A stretch of DNA of 64,000 nt, from NCBI GenBank assembly GCA_021234155.1, contig JAJEKV010000146.1:188001-252000 (forward strand), given 5' to 3'. The notes under the pieces were generated by a model, which made no database searches, was not told where the DNA came from, and saw only the letters and a list, made by a program, of their open reading frames with translations. Made by a program: the position numbers and the translations under genes. The DNA is from Isoetes taiwanensis. Taxonomy: Eukaryota; Streptophyta; Lycopodiopsida; Isoetales; Isoetaceae. Of this stretch, positions 20,611-32,519 are shown one piece after another (within the stretch, counting starts at the first letter, position 1; every line of letters starts with the position of its first letter).

Positions 20611-22907
20611 TTGCAAGAAAGGAGAGGGGGTCCTCAAATTCGAGGGTACCAAAAAATCATGCTGGCATCCATAAGGATCTACCATTTTGGTGTGTCTATT
20701 CAAAGACATAGTGTAATCACCAAAGAATGGAACCTCGTTAGAGGATTACCTGCTGCCAAAACTGCCACCAAAAAGAAGAGAATCGCAAACCTCCACCAGA
20801 TTTTTTCTTCTGTTGCTTCTGTTGAATCCAGTCCCTGGCCCTGCTAGCCCCAAAATACCATGATCCTCTTCTCATATGCCCGCTGTACTGGTCTGCTGAA
20901 GAGAGGGCAGCCGCTGCCCTCAGCCGGCCAAGAACGGCGCCCTAACAGAACGTCGCATTACTATCCTACTAGCTGCAACCTTTAAGGCAGAGACTATTGT
21001 ATCGTATGACATATAATAGTGGGTTAAAAGCTAACAAGAGGGTTAAAAGATGTCTGAAGGCCCTACAAAGGACGGCTCACAACCAAAGGGAATGTAGAGA
21101 ACATATTGAAGAAGAAGATGAAAATAAAGGAGTACGATTCATATTAATGGGTAGGCCACCTGGTTGGGAGGGTTACTATCTGCACAACTTTGGGGATGAG
21201 TTACATAACGTAAGGATGACGGCGACGCTCAAGAGGTTCACTCTTGAAAATAGGGCATGAGTGTGGCGTATACGCGGATGCCAATTTACGTGTGATGGCA
21301 CAACAGTGGCATGCCATCAGCATAGAAGAACGTAAGAAATAACAATTCAAAAATCTATGAGGATGCTAAAGCATAGGGTTCCAATGATATGCAGAGTAAA
21401 AGTCATAGAGAAATTTGAGTGCTTAACTGTAACCTTGGAACATAGAGTTATGGATCATATAGCATATAGCAGTAATTTAGAAGGTAACAAGGGGACGAAA
21501 GAAGATCTGAAATGTTAGATTATTTAGTGATCCTATGGATGAAGAATTTATATATGTTATTATCAAACATACAGATGATGAGCAGCATTGGGAGTAAGAA
21601 GCAACACGTTTCAATGCCAGGGTAAAGGAGATCGATGATAGTCGCGAGAAGGTAGCAAAGAAGAAGACAAAATTAATGGACTATTATTCATTACGTGGGG
21701 GCTACTGGGTGGAAAGGTAGCAGGGGGTTTTGAAAAACCGACGTAGACTTAAATACGGGCCTTAGGGATAAAAGGATTTCAATTTCTAGGATAAGATGAC
21801 GAAGAATAATTTTACAAGGACCCTAAGAGTAGAAGGAGTCGTTGTAGAAGGGTGCCTGATTGGTACTAACATTTGGGACTATTGTTCTAATTCTTCTGAG
21901 ATATGTAGGTTATTCTTTAAATTTAGTGACCCTAAGACACTAAGATAATGGTTGGAAGGGATTTGCCCTAATCAAATTTAGGTATTCTTGAAGGTGTTGA
22001 TGAGTCAAGAATGGTGGCACACCTTCAAGTCTTAGGGTAGAAAAACTTAAAGAGAGGTTTGGCCATCGCAAGTTGACAGGCATGTGATGCAGGTATATAA
22101 TCACTGTGATGTAGGCGGTGAAGAGTGGTACAAATTGATACCAAAGTTTATGCTCTAGATAGATTCGAGTGAGGTGTGGACATGGCTGTGGGAGTTCGAA
22201 CTCAAGCAATCACTATGTGTTACAGAGCATATGTCGTGATTTGGGAAAGGGATTTTTTTCTTTATTTCAAAGGAGCACGAACATAAGGAAAAGTAGTGAA
22301 GGGTGATGGTACAAGTTACAAACCCAAGCCCTAAAGGGTTGCTGCATGGCAGTGTCTAGTTGGTTAGGTCAAGAGAAGTGTATTCTCCGAGAAAGGCGAG
22401 TCAAAGCTTAGAGACTAAAAGAAACAACATTAGGTATGGTTGGCTCTATAGTGTTACTTAGCTCTTAACAGGTGAGGTAAAATGAAATAGCATTTAATGC
22501 AGATGAAGGTACTAGAGATTAAACGAAGGCAGGGTTGAAAGAATTTTGCTACCAAGACGTCTACTAGCGAAAAATTATTTAAACATCAGTACTGGAGAGT
22601 TCCATACTTCTAGGGTATTGCTGCAAGCGAACGTTTATCAAAGGGGAGAGCGGATTAGGGTCCAACTTAGAAGATTCTATCTCGTTCAGAAGAGTCACCG
22701 TCCATCTCGCATCGACAAGGTGCAATACTATGGTCGGGGAACCCATTTGCCGAGGCCAATAATGACCCTTGGGGTGAGTGCACTTTGACATGGTTGCACA
22801 AGTATGGCGGAGTTGTTGCCACCACAGCACGGGTTTACGGAAGGTGTTCTTCTAATTTAAATATAAAACGGAACCACTATAAATAAAATAAGAACTTCAT
22901 ATCCTTT
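20611..22907. other. Stop-ridden ancient coding-like sequence
   Basis: From about 20997 to 22790 plus-strand frames are repeatedly open and then interrupted, mostly by TAG or TGA where CAG, CGA or TGG would give a continuous reading. Examples are GRPPGWEGYYLHNFGDEL and EDFIYV-like EEFIYVIIKHTDDEQHWE. This looks like an old coding element decayed by C-to-T changes. I could not name the family. Confidence 0.35.
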
Positions 22908-23172
22908 TAGAAAGGAACTTAGGTCATTGGTAAGTTGGCATATTTTTTTAGAAAGGAACTTAGGCCATTGGTCAAGGGGTTTGCTTGGGTGCAAGAGGTC
23001 AGGGGTTCAATCCCACCATACGCCTCTTTCTTTTAAAAAACATTGTGGTCTAGAAATAGAGCATTAGATATGTATAATAAATATATAAAATAATAAATGT
23101 TATATTTATAGAAAGTTGGTATGGTGGTAAGGATCTAATGTTGGAATTAGGAGGTCACGGGTTCAAAATGGG
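22908..23172 (+). mobile_element. SINE-like remnants with tRNA-type B boxes
   Basis: A block at about 22962-23030 contains GCCATTGGTCAAGGGGTTTG...GGTCAGGGGTTCAATCCC, and a second at 23112-23172 contains GTTGGTATGGTGGTAAGGAT...GGTCACGGGTTCAAAA. Both resemble A-box plus B-box arrangements of tRNA-derived SINEs. TTAGAAAGGAACTTAGG is duplicated at about 22909 and 22949. Neither block is complete. Confidence 0.4.
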
Positions 23173-23591
23173 TTGCGGTCAAACCAGCGTGAATGGGATT
23201 TTGGGCACTTATATCAAAAGTTAAGAGCCGTTTTTCCAAGTACGCCAATTTGGAGTTTTAGCTCTATGTTTGATGCTAGGGGGTCGGCCAAAGGGTGTTC
23301 TACACTAATTAGGTGTTCCAAACGCAATGGAGCAAAAATTGCCTCAATCCGAGTTTCCTAGAGAAAGTTATGGCCTCTGGAAGAAAGGGACCGCATTCTG
23401 CCGAAAACTCAACATAACATCTTAATATTTTGAATTTTTCTTCCTATCTAGCTCATTCCTCACATACTTAGGCCAAAAATCATCCTACTTACGGATTTGA
23501 TGTAACTTTCCTACATTGGAGGTCCTTTACTATCTAAACGATCTAACGAGTTAGACATGGCCAGTGCTATGATCTGGTCTACCAAGATCAT
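23173..23591. other. Possible internal remnant of LTR element
   Basis: No gene is recognised. By orientation this would be the start of the internal region of the minus-strand LTR element whose primer-binding site lies at 23592-23603. Confidence 0.35.
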
Positions 23592-23603
23592 GCTCTGATA
23601 CCA
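23592..23603 (-). promoter_or_regulatory. Primer-binding site for initiator tRNA-Met
   Basis: The minus strand reads TGGTATCAGAGC, the standard plant LTR-retrotransposon primer-binding site. It is one base away from the LTR boundary at 23605. Confidence 0.8.
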
Positions 23604-23604
23604 T

Positions 23605-23987
23605 TGTGACGCTCCCCGAATCCATACGATGCTCCCATCGTATAAATATGGGAAATTCCCCTCCCATAGCGACTCATCACCATGGAAAGGCCCTCCGTCT
23701 GACTTGGACCACTTGTGATGGCCAAGTGTCCGGGTGAAGGACACATTCCCAATCCGGCACAAATCTTCAACCGGACCAATGAGGCACAAATCTTCAACCA
23801 GACAAAGCCCAGTCTGGCAGAAATCTCCAACCGAGCCCACTCCGCGGGACCGCAACCTGGCACATCTCCAACCGATGACAAAAACTTGGCTTATAGAAGC
23901 TTGCAAACCGGCAACGTGATTCAAACCTCTGATCCAAACTGGAACTGTGATTTATGAAATTTCAAAGGTACTGCAGGATCTATCACA
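23605..23987 (-). mobile_element. LTR of a Met-primed retrotransposon
   Basis: The candidate LTR of 383 bp starts TGTGACGCTCCCC and ends ATCACA, giving TGTGA/TCACA terminal inverted repeats and TG...CA ends. The adjacent primer-binding site shows the element reads on the minus strand, so this is its 5' LTR. No second LTR and no gag-pol frame are visible here, so the element is probably truncated. Confidence 0.6.
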
Positions 23988-24175
23988 TCATCACGATTCT
24001 GCCAAACGTAGAAGCAAACAGGGCTTCCACAGACATTCTAAAATTGTTACCTCTACATCCCACCGTCCAAACAAAAACCATTGCAAAAAAATATTCCAAT
24101 CTGACGGCTATCACCATTATAAAAAAAAAAAAAAAAAAAAAATCTCGGAGAACTCATTGGGAAACCTATTTGTTA
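23988..24175. other. Spacer with 20-base poly-A tract
   Basis: A run of about 20 A at 24121-24140 may be a retroposon tail or a simple repeat. No gene is seen. Confidence 0.4.
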
Positions 24176-24240
24176 GGGGGAATGTTCGGGTGCAGGCCAT
24201 TACGCGGGGTAAGGCCACCTTGCACCCGAGCATTCCCCCT
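24176..24240. repeat. Inverted repeat with 19-bp arms
   Basis: GGGGGAATGTTCGGGTGCA pairs with TGCACCCGAGCATTCCCCC (one mismatch) across a loop containing GCCATTACGCGGGGTAAGGC. The following CGAAATGTTAGGGGTAGGCC also occurs, slightly changed, at about 40659-40678, so this belongs to a dispersed family. Confidence 0.7.
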
Positions 24241-25426
24241 CGAAATGTTAGGGGTAGGCCACATTTCGCACGTGTGGTCACATTTCGCACATTTTGGACC
24301 TCAGTCTTCACATTTCCGGCGAGGTCGGCGATGGCGGTCTGTTAGCTGCTTGCCTTCCTTGTCCAGTTTTTTGCTTGCTCCAGTCGTCTTTTGTGTCGTC
24401 TTTTGGAGTTTTGGCGCTGACGCCTCGATTTTGTGATTTTCAGTGGTGCCTGCAAGGGGGAGTCACTCAGAAGAACCCCCCAAACCACGTGCGTAAACAT
24501 GAAGGGGTTACTTTTGTGGGTTCTTAGTATGTATACCTACGGTACAATGTACCTTTTTTTTTTAATTCTTCGTACACTAATGGAGAGGGGTGCTCCATGG
24601 CGGGGAATCGAACATGGTATGATACGGAGAGGGCTTAGTGATTCGGCAGCCTATTCGTAGAGGCATCAATCCGACTGCAACACTAAGATTACTGGTAATG
24701 TTTTTATTTTGTTCTACTCGTTTTTTTTTTCCTTGGATGGGATTACAAATTTGAAAACGATTTGGCTTCCTCTTGAGATTTTTTTCATCTTGTTTGGAGG
24801 ATGGGTCACGAATGCTAAAACGATTTGGCTGCCACGGGTTTGGCTACCTCAATGCCACTTTGGTTGGATATCATGATTTTCTTGGATTGTAAAAACTATG
24901 GTTTTGAGTGAATCACCTGATATTTGCATATGATTACTGAAGCTTAATGTTTTGAGCTGTGAAGGAGAATGCGAGACTCATATGAACAAACATTATCAAA
25001 CATGATACTTCAATTCAGTTTCAACATCAATCTTCTAGTAACTATATATACTTAAAGAAAGTTACGTATACATATTGGGGGTATATGTAATGTTCACAGA
25101 AGGTCGTATATGAGGGGTTTTTTTTAATTGATAAATGACGTATAAAATTGGGAGGGGGTATATGCATGCAAAATTTGAAAATCGTATGGTAGGGATTTTT
25201 GATTAAAAAAGTGTCGTATATAGGGGTTTTTTTACAACCCTATGTACGCAGGTGGCATATCCCCTATAGGATAGGTGCACCCCCCGGGGATGCCTGCATC
25301 TTTGGTGTTGATTCAGCATTTTCTAACAGCATTTTCACAGGTTTAGCATGATTATTTTTTGTAATATGAATGTTTGATGATTATCTTTCGATTTTGGCAT
25401 GATTTTTCTGAATGTTTTTCTTGCAG
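24241..25426. other. Non-coding; possible upstream region
   Basis: No gene is seen. GGCGGGGAATCGAACATGG near 24600 resembles a reversed B box and may be a SINE scrap. The stretch may hold the promoter and leader of the recombinase gene that follows. Confidence 0.35.
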
Positions 25427-26690
25427 ATTTCGTCGGCTGGAGGTACATGCAATAGTGGAGCATCATTTTTTGCGGAAGATCTTGATATCTTGGCGACATC
25501 TTCAGGTAAAATGACGAGTTCTTGTTATTTTTGCATGTTTCTACGAAAATATGACTGATCCGTCTGCTTTTTTTGCTGTTGTCTCAGCTGGAGTAACATG
25601 CAAGCCTATCCCGACCTTTCTTTCTTGCTTCTGTGCTTTCTTGCAAGCCTATCCCGACCTTTCTTATACAGATCAATTTGCTATGCAGATTAGTGTGTAC
25701 CGTACAAAACTTTATGCTTGTAACTTGAGCTATTTGCGTTACCCCTAACATTTCGCGTGTAGATCGGTATGTGATGGCTAAATACCTTGTTTTTATAGCC
25801 TTTTTATTTTGCTTTGTAAACATTATCGCTTATAAGGTTCTGTTCTTTGTCTGACCTGTAAAGATGGATGCTTCTATAGATCAGCTAGGTGCTATAGATT
25901 ATCAGAGTGCCATAGATGATCAGATGGCTGCTGGGACGTGGCATTCCTTTGCCATGCTTTCTGGTGTTGATGAGGAGGAAGTTACTGAAGATGTTGATAA
26001 GTTTTTGGAATCCTTTCCTTCTGATAAGATTGATGAGTTTGCTGCTGAAGTAAAGGACATTGATTGGTATAATGTAGACAATAAGGATAAGGATGAGTTT
26101 TTAGCCTTGGATGATGAACTGATGAAGGAATCAGAATCTGGTGGTCGGGATAGGTCTGTTGGGGTCTCTATTTGGGCCAGAAAACGTTTCGATAATTGGA
26201 GGAAGGCATTTGGTCTTGATACTAGTGTGCCTATTGAAGATATTCCATTGAAGGAGTTACATGATATGCTGGTCAAATTCATGCTTCAAGTGAAAAAGAA
26301 GAATGGAGATCTGTATCCCGCTGGCAGGTAAAGTTTTTTATGCAATTCTTTTAATTTGTTTTTATGCTGACTGTTTGTGTCTGCAGCCTTAGCATTTTAT
26401 ACAGGGCTATTGGAAGAATGATCAGGAAAAATCAAGAGAAAAGGATTGGAGAGACAGGAAATCAGGAAGTCTGGTTCAATATAATTACTAATGAAATTTT
26501 CACTAGAGCTACCTATGCTTTTGTATTAGCTGCCAGGAGGTCTAGGGTGCAAGGTGTTGGCACTAAGAGTGTTAGAGCACCTTCTATCAGTTTCAATTTA
26601 GAAAGGGACCTGTTAGCAGATGTGGATCATCAAATGACGTTTAATCGGGGTTGTCAGAAGCGTCTGTGTTTTTACCTTTGTTCAAGATGT
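25427..26690 (+). pseudogene. Crypton-like tyrosine recombinase, N-terminal half
   Basis: This is the 5' half of a gene related to the DUF3504/KIAA1958-type domain, a family derived from Crypton tyrosine recombinases. The main exon, 25864-26327, starts MDASIDQLGAIDYQ. It has an acidic region and ends SIWARKRFDNWRKAFGLD...LVKFMLQVKKKNGDLYPAGR. Donor GGCAG|GTAAAG and acceptor CTGCAG at 26386 join it in phase to 26387-26690 (LSILYRAIGRMIRKNQEKR...KRLCFYLCSR). The copy at 48.1-48.5 kb has its intron at the same codon. An upstream exon at about 25427-25505 is possible (TTGCAG acceptor, CTTCAG donor). The frame stops matching at about 26690, where LINE sequence begins, just before the first catalytic arginine region. 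The missing half appears to lie inverted at 41-42 kb. Confidence 0.7.
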
Positions 26691-26905
26691 ACTATGATAG
26701 CCGCGAAGTTGAAGTTGTAGATAGCTACAAGTATCTTGGTGTAGAATTCTGTAAGAACACACTTTGGGAACAATGTATTACCAAGCGGGTGGTTGCTGGA
26801 TGGAGAGCACTCTATGCAATGCAAAACAATTGTTTTCGCGCAGAAATTCATGATTGGCCACGGAAAGCCCACTTGTTTCGAGCTTTGGTAGAGCCTGCAT
26901 GGATC
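26691..26905 (+). pseudogene. LINE reverse transcriptase, C-terminal piece
   Basis: The frame reads MYYDSREVEVVDSYKYLGVE, then CITKRVVAGWRALYAMQNN and HLFRALVEP. This is the thumb/connection part that follows the polymerase core in many LINE proteins. It has no 5' part here and abuts Crypton-like sequence. The matching 5' part, ending NLQKTKLLVVQSSRQ, lies on the minus strand at 42.04-42.77 kb. Confidence 0.7.
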
Positions 26906-27227
26906 TAATGAAAGATGGGGTTGTCTTTGAAGCATTTCAGCAACATGAAAAGACTGAGACATACTATTATTTGGGTAAACCTAATGACGAGAGTTTCGCG
27001 CTTAGTAATCTTGATAAAATACAACACATTGACCTTCTTCTTACCTCCCTCATGGAGATTAAAAATGGGCATTCGTCTAAGGATTATTGTAGTTTGAAAA
27101 ACGCACTCTTCAGAGCAATCATGAATGAACTAAAGATAAAGGCCAACATAATTTTTCAAAACATGAATGCAGTTGAAGGTTGAAATATAACTTCAATATG
27201 GTCAGACTTTAGAAGACAACTTGCCAT
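26906..27227 (+). other. Unidentified open stretch
   Basis: A frame to 27183 reads MDLMKDGVVFEAFQQHEKTE...NELKIKANIIFQNMNAVEG. It is helical and charged, with no recognised family. It lies between LINE and LRR debris, and I do not claim a gene. Confidence 0.25.
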
Positions 27228-27515
27228 GACGCACAAAGAATTTTGCAGCTTTAGAAATTCTGAGTTGTGATACATTAGAAATCCTAAGATTTGGTCAACC
27301 TAGAAAAATCAAGATTAGATGTAGCAATAAGTTGAAAAGTTTGTCTAATGCAGTCTGCAAACTCCCTAACTTAGCATCATTGAGGGTTTTAGGAGGGGAT
27401 ATTTAGTCTGCCACAGGAATTTAGAAGTTGGGCATTGCTTTAAGCATTCGGTACAAGATTGGAGTGGATAAAGAGATGTCATGTTATCTAAACATATATA
27501 CAGTATTTATTTATT
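27228..27515 (+). pseudogene. LRR fragment of TIR-LRR family
   Basis: The translation reads LEILSCDTLEILRFGQ, KLKSLSNAVCKLPNLASLRV and then VDKEM. It matches the LRR end of the intact gene at 43.2-44.4 kb (VSCDTLESLPDSI, ICKLPNLASLRVSGGG, VDKEMPW). Frameshifts and a TAG are present. The same fragment recurs at 30165-30450. Confidence 0.8.
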
Positions 27516-27895
27516 TATTTTTTTTTTTGAAGAACTGTGTCATCAATATATTAAAAGAATGGTAATGTTACAAAGCAAGTGAGGAGGAAGGAGAACTGCC
27601 CCAAAGAGACAGCGATACCTCGACACTCCACAACAAACTCACAGAAAAACTGCAACTCTACTGCTGTACAAACCGACCATCACCATCTACAACACCCAAG
27701 AAGTCCCGCCAAATGGCAAACTTCTGCTCTACTACTCCCGGGAACACCAGAAAGCTTTGAAATAGCTTGTACCTGAGTCGAGGAATCAGAGAGGCTGGAG
27801 GCTGCTGAATCCCCTGAAAGATCCACAACCACCGCCGCTTCCAAATCAGCCACACCAACCAAGCCACGCACAGATGCAAGGCTTGCTGCCGCAAG
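27516..27895 (-). mobile_element. 5'-truncated L1-type LINE end
   Basis: A roughly 380-bp insertion absent from the duplicate at 30.45 kb. Read on the minus strand it encodes LCVAWLVWLIWKRRWLWIFQ, typical of plant L1 ORF2 C-terminal ends. After it come TAATATATTGATGACACAGT and TCTTC, then an A-rich tail (T-run at about 27517-27530 on the plus strand). Confidence 0.75.
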
Positions 27896-28800
27896 AGTTT
27901 GTCGCATGTAATTTTTTCGCGCCGTCATCTAAAGTCATGCAAAATTATGTTTCTGGTCCTATACATTTTTGCCGTGACACGTTTTGTAACATAAGACACA
28001 ACTTCGCCCTGAGCTTGGGACAACTGCGGCCAGCTATTCTGCCTCTTCATAAGGCATAGCTTTGTTATCAGATTTAGTCTCTTGACACTGGGCACAACAT
28101 CCGCCTTCTAGAAGCTTGAAAATTTGATGTTTCGTCATCAACGAGCATCTGGGGTGTTGATTACTCCGGCATTGCTTGATTCCGGCGACTTTTCTTTTTC
28201 AAGATCCAGCAGAACAGAGGTAAGTAAGGACAGTGATGTTTTTTCTTTATCAGCTGTTTCTGGAAACCTTTCTCGTGAGTTTATACGTTCATTTGTAAGT
28301 TTTGTGAACAAAGCAGTTAAGCTAGTTTGCTTAAAGAGCTAACTATTACTCTAGGTTTTACCGCGAGATAATAAGGGGTAAAAATTTGCCAGATTTATCT
28401 CCTTACGCCAGTCTCAGATGCGAAAAAACGACTACTCTCAGATTTACTCTATGGCAGATCTGTCTTCCGGTGCCTCTTGGCTCTCGGGCTTCTGCTTCGA
28501 TGGCTCTTGAATACAAAAATGGCATAGGCCGTTGCCCATAACATAGTTTCCTTGCTGCTCATACGATAGTTGTTTTATCAGCATCGTAACTTGGTCTTTT
28601 ATAAACTTTTGTCAGATCTGTTGTAAACTTGGTTGCAGGAGCTCCCCTTTCTCAGGATACGTCTGGCAAGGTCACAACCATCTAGAACGACATGATAACA
28701 AAAGATCAAAGGCAGGAGTTGCATCTGTGAGTTTTAAGTTTATATAGGAAAAGTTCCTGAGATAGTTTTATTATCTTCCTAAGGCAACACCTATGGTAGC
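27896..28800. repeat. Segmental duplicate, copy A
   Basis: From GTCGCATGTAATTTTT through CAACATCCGCCTTCTAGAAG, GATCCAGCAGAAC and CATCTAGAACGACATGATAA the sequence matches 30497-31400 closely, with small indels. It lies directly downstream of an LRR tail in both copies, so the TIR-LRR unit and its flank were duplicated in tandem. No conserved open frame is seen. Confidence 0.8.
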
Positions 28801-28929
28801 AAGAGATGGGAGATGTTTGCAGTGATAATTACTGGGGAATTTCATGCTAGATTGTGGGCTAATTGATTTGAAGTGGACAAAGGGTGGCTCAGATTATGGC
28901 GTGGGAAAGTGATGCATATACATTCTTTG

Positions 28930-29190
28930 GAATATGCCATTGGATTTGGATGTCATACACAATATTTGCAAGCTTTGCCTCTCATTGCTAGGAAAAATGG
29001 AAGCATGCTGTGTCTATTTACTATGGCGTAGAATTTGGGGAGGTTCATTGGCATGAAAATCCCTTCTTGACATAGTTATGCAATATGAATTGAAAGTTGA
29101 CAATGAGGAAATGGACGCCTGAAAAAGTGCCATGCTTCAAGTTGGGGAAGGAATGAACTTCTCAAACCAAGATCCTCATGGGTAAGAAGA
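28930..29190 (+). pseudogene. TIR-domain fragment
   Basis: Frames read ALPLIARKNGSMLCLFT and then, after stops and shifts, segments matching the second half of the TIR exon at 44.4-44.9 kb (ALPLIARKRGSILLPIYYGV, then DAWKSAMFQVGEGMGFSKQD). It is followed at 29.8 kb by LRR fragments in the same orientation. Confidence 0.75.
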
Positions 29191-29409
29191 GAATAGAATA
29201 GGAAAGACGCATTTGGTAAAAGTGGATCATATTCCAACAGTTGGAACTCGTGCAGTAAAGTGGAACTCATACAAAAATAACAAAGTTTTGCCTTAAATCA
29301 CTATTAGGTTTTCACATCATACAACAAGAACTCGTGCATGATCTTTTTTCACAATATTAAACAACTAGTAGATGTAGATGGACTCGAAAGGCATGCGAGG
29401 ACACGATCT
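29191..29409. other. Spacer in TIR-LRR pseudogene
   Basis: Remnant intron-like sequence between the TIR fragment and the LINE insertion. No feature is seen. Confidence 0.4.
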
Positions 29410-29760
29410 ATCAATGCTACTAGCAGGGAGCCATTGAGGATGAATGCCATACCCTTCAAAATTGTTTAGTATACGATCATATCCGGGCATGCATCTGCTG
29501 CTAGAATGGCCTATGTGGGCTTACTGGGATCATATCTTCAAGAGATCATCGATACATGCACTCGACCCTGTCCTCTGGCATGGCAATGATTGTACCTTAA
29601 TATATCATTGTACAACTTTGTACAATTTGTCAGCATGCCTATTACTGCAAAGGTTTTTCTCGTGGAGCCTTTTTAATACACTTGTTCTCTTTGCTTGCAT
29701 CCCATAGGCTAGTTGTTCTTTGTGGACGATAAAAAATACATTCTATTCTATTCTATTTTA
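29410..29760 (+). mobile_element. LINE 3' end, copy 2
   Basis: It matches the 16.24-16.65 kb copy. A decayed EDECHTLQNCLVYDHIRAC lies at 29436 onward, then the LGSYLQE-like region, CATAGGCTAGTTGTTCTTTG, TGGACGATAAAA and a TTCTA-repeat tail. It is inserted within the TIR-LRR pseudogene, between its TIR and LRR pieces. Confidence 0.75.
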
Positions 29761-29799
29761 TTTCAAGCAATTTAAAAGCTTTCTATGGATCTTCACAAT

Positions 29800-30450
29800 T
29801 CTGGATGTAGCAGAGCTGAAGTTGTTTATTTACACCTTGAAACATTGCTATTAGCCAGTTGTGTGAGCGTCGCCAGAATTACTGAAACGATAAGGCTACT
29901 TTCTCACTTGAAGTGTATTCGATTGGAGGTTGCAAAGCACTAAAAGGTTTCCCAGGCTTTGTTCATAGTTTGAGCTTCTTAGAAATTTTAGTTGCTAAAT
30001 TCTATATTGATCTCACGAGCTTACCCGAAAGCATTAGCCAGTTAAAGCACATTAAAATTCTCAACCTTATGGGTTGTTCAACCATCAATACCTGTATGAT
30101 AGCTTTCAGCCATTTATCACCTTAAGACCCTTAATCATACTTAGTATCTAAGGTCGTTCTGACAGAAAAAGTTGATTGCCTGGAGGTATTAGAAAGCTCA
30201 AGAATTTTGCAGCTTTAGAAATTTGGAGTTGTGATACATTAGAAATCCTAGGATTTGGTCAACATAGAAAAATCAAGATTATATGTAGCAATAAGTTGAA
30301 AAGTTTGTCTAATGCAGTCTGCAAACTCCCTACTTAGCATCATTGAAGGTTTTAGGAGGGGATATTTAGTCTGCCATAAGAATTTAGAAGTTGAGCATTG
30401 CTTTAAGCATTCGGTACAAGATGTGGAGTGGATAAAGAGATGTCATGTTA
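29800..30450 (+). pseudogene. LRR fragments of TIR-LRR family
   Basis: Pieces resemble the intact gene: LLSHLK near 29905, a LTSLPESISQLKHLKVLNLMG-like stretch at 30010-30075, and the SCDTLE / LSNAVCKLP / VDKEM end at 30190-30440. Many stops and indels are present. Confidence 0.75.
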
Positions 30451-30496
30451 TCTAAACATATATAAGTCAGTCTTTATTTTCTTATTTTTGTTTTTG

Positions 30497-31400
30497 TTGC
30501 ATGTAATTTTTCTGTGCCGTCATCTAAAGTCATGCAAAATTGACACGTTTTTGGTCCTATACATTTTTGCCGTGACACGTTTGTAAGATAAGACACAACT
30601 TCGCCCTGAGCTTGGGACAACTGCGGCCAGCTATTCTGCCTCTTCATAAGGCATAGCTTTGTTATCAGATTTAGTCTCTTGACACTGGGCACAACATCCG
30701 CCTTCTAGAAGCTTGAAAATTTGATATTTCTTCATCAACGAGCATCTGGGTGTTGATTACTCTGGCATTGCTTGATTCCGGCGACTTTTCTTTTTCAAGA
30801 TCCAGCAGAAGAGTTCTAAGTAAGGGCAGTGATGTTTTTTTTTTTTATCAGCTATTTATGGAAACCTTTGTCGTGAGTTTATACATTCAGTTGTAAGTTT
30901 TGTGAACAAAGCAGTTAAGCTAGTTTGCTTACAGAGCTATCTATTACTCTAGGTCTTACCGCGAGATAATAAGGGGTAAAAATTTGCCAGATTTATCTCC
31001 TTGCGCCAGTCTCAGATGCGAAAAATGACTACTCTCAGATTTACTTATGGCAGATCCGTCTTCCGGTGCCTCTTGGCTCTCGGGCTTCTGCTTCGATGGC
31101 TCATGAATACAAAAACGGCATAGGCCATTGCCCATAACATAGTTCTTTCCCTTGCTGCTCATATGATAGTTGTTTTATCAGCATCGTAACTTGGTCTTTT
31201 ATAAACATTTGTCAGATCTTTTGTAAACTTGGTTGCAGGAACTCCCCTTTCTCAGAATACGCCTGGCAAGGTCACAACCATCTAAAACGACATGATAACA
31301 AAAGTCAAAGGCAGGAGTTGCATCTGTGATTCCTGAGATAGTTTTATTATCTTTCTAATGCAATACCTATGGCTAGCAAGAGATGGGAGATGTTTGCAGT
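30497..31400. repeat. Segmental duplicate, copy B
   Basis: Direct copy of 27896-28800 (see there). The two share long runs such as GGCCAGCTATTCTGCCTCTT and differ by small indels and substitutions. Confidence 0.8.
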
Positions 31401-32519
31401 GATAATTACAATGGGCCAAATAGGTTTCCTTGATCTCTCCATGCAATTTCACTTCAAATAATCGCTCTGCCGTTAGAGTAAAGTGATGGATTTTTCAATA
31501 GTCTTTGGGAGAGTAAGCAGTTTCTGGATTCATGCCAAAGGGCTAAGAAAGGAATTGAAGTCATGTGGCCAAAGGATACTCAATATCAAGTTTTTGTCCT
31601 TTTTCGTTCTTGAGTGTTGCAACATTTTCATTTTTTTGCATTCCAGGCTAAAAGAGAAGGTGAGGAAATGGCGATTGTGGAAAGTCCGTCTAAAGTTCCA
31701 GCCCTGAATTTCTGTAAGTATGGAATGTCTGGGGTGGAAGAGACAAGATTACAATGTGGAAAAACATTCATAGAAAATAGAGAGCATGCGCCATGGAAAA
31801 GGAGTTGTATATGTTTTTAAAGGCTGTCTTGGTCTTCTAAATGGAACAACTATAGTTTTCGCATAAATTAAATGCTAATAACAACAGAAAGGTCATTTCT
31901 CTAAAATGGGGAAAAAAGAAGAAAGGTCATTTCTCTAAAATGGGGAAAAAGGAAGAAATCATTCTGATATTCAGAATAAGTGATTTTGATTTTTCACAAT
32001 GCATACTGGGCTTTACTGCAAGCATGCATTATGTAATGCTATACAGAGATCAAGTGATAGTAGGATGTATTTGCTTTCTGTGTTGGTTTGCAAACTATGT
32101 TGCTTGTGCCGTTTAAAGGTGTATGGCTAATATTTTTTTTGACGCAGCACTTCCCGGGTGGAGGGAAGAACTTGAAGATAGCACTGCTCTCTAACACCAT
32201 CTTGCGTCAATTGAAGATCTGTTAATGCCATTCTAATGGCTACAGAATTAGAGAGCATGAAACGCATCCTTGCTGCTTGCCTTCGTCACCATGATATTTC
32301 TGCAGCAAAGTTGTACCAGTTCCAAAACTTGGGTATGGCCTATGCTTCTCTAATAAAAATGTGGTATGTATGCCTATTACAGAGTGAGCTGAATGGGAAA
32401 TGTTGGGAAACAAATGAAGCTCCTAGATGTAACTAGATGCTCCTTTTCAACTATATCATTTCCTCTTATCGTCTTAATTGAAAATTTTCATCTTGAAATG
32501 TCCTCCATAACACTTGGAG
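31401..32519. other. No supported gene; short tandem repeat
   Basis: AAAGGTCATTTCTCTAAAAT is repeated in tandem near 31888-31957 (about 35-bp period). Open stretches near 31483 and 32236 show no domain. Confidence 0.4.

Noticed and set aside
24590-24660. tRNA gene on the minus strand
   Set aside because: Only a B-box-like stretch is present (CCATGTTCGATTCCCC on the minus strand). No cloverleaf can be drawn.
26640-26905. A natural recombinase-reverse transcriptase fusion gene
   Set aside because: The junction changes frame, and the complementary junction at 42.04 kb supplies the missing halves of both proteins. A rearrangement explains both with one event.
27896-31400. Short minus-strand gene inside the duplicated flank (for example MSSKGKNYVMGNGLCRF at 31162)
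   Set aside because: The frame is not kept in the other copy of the duplication, where indels destroy it.
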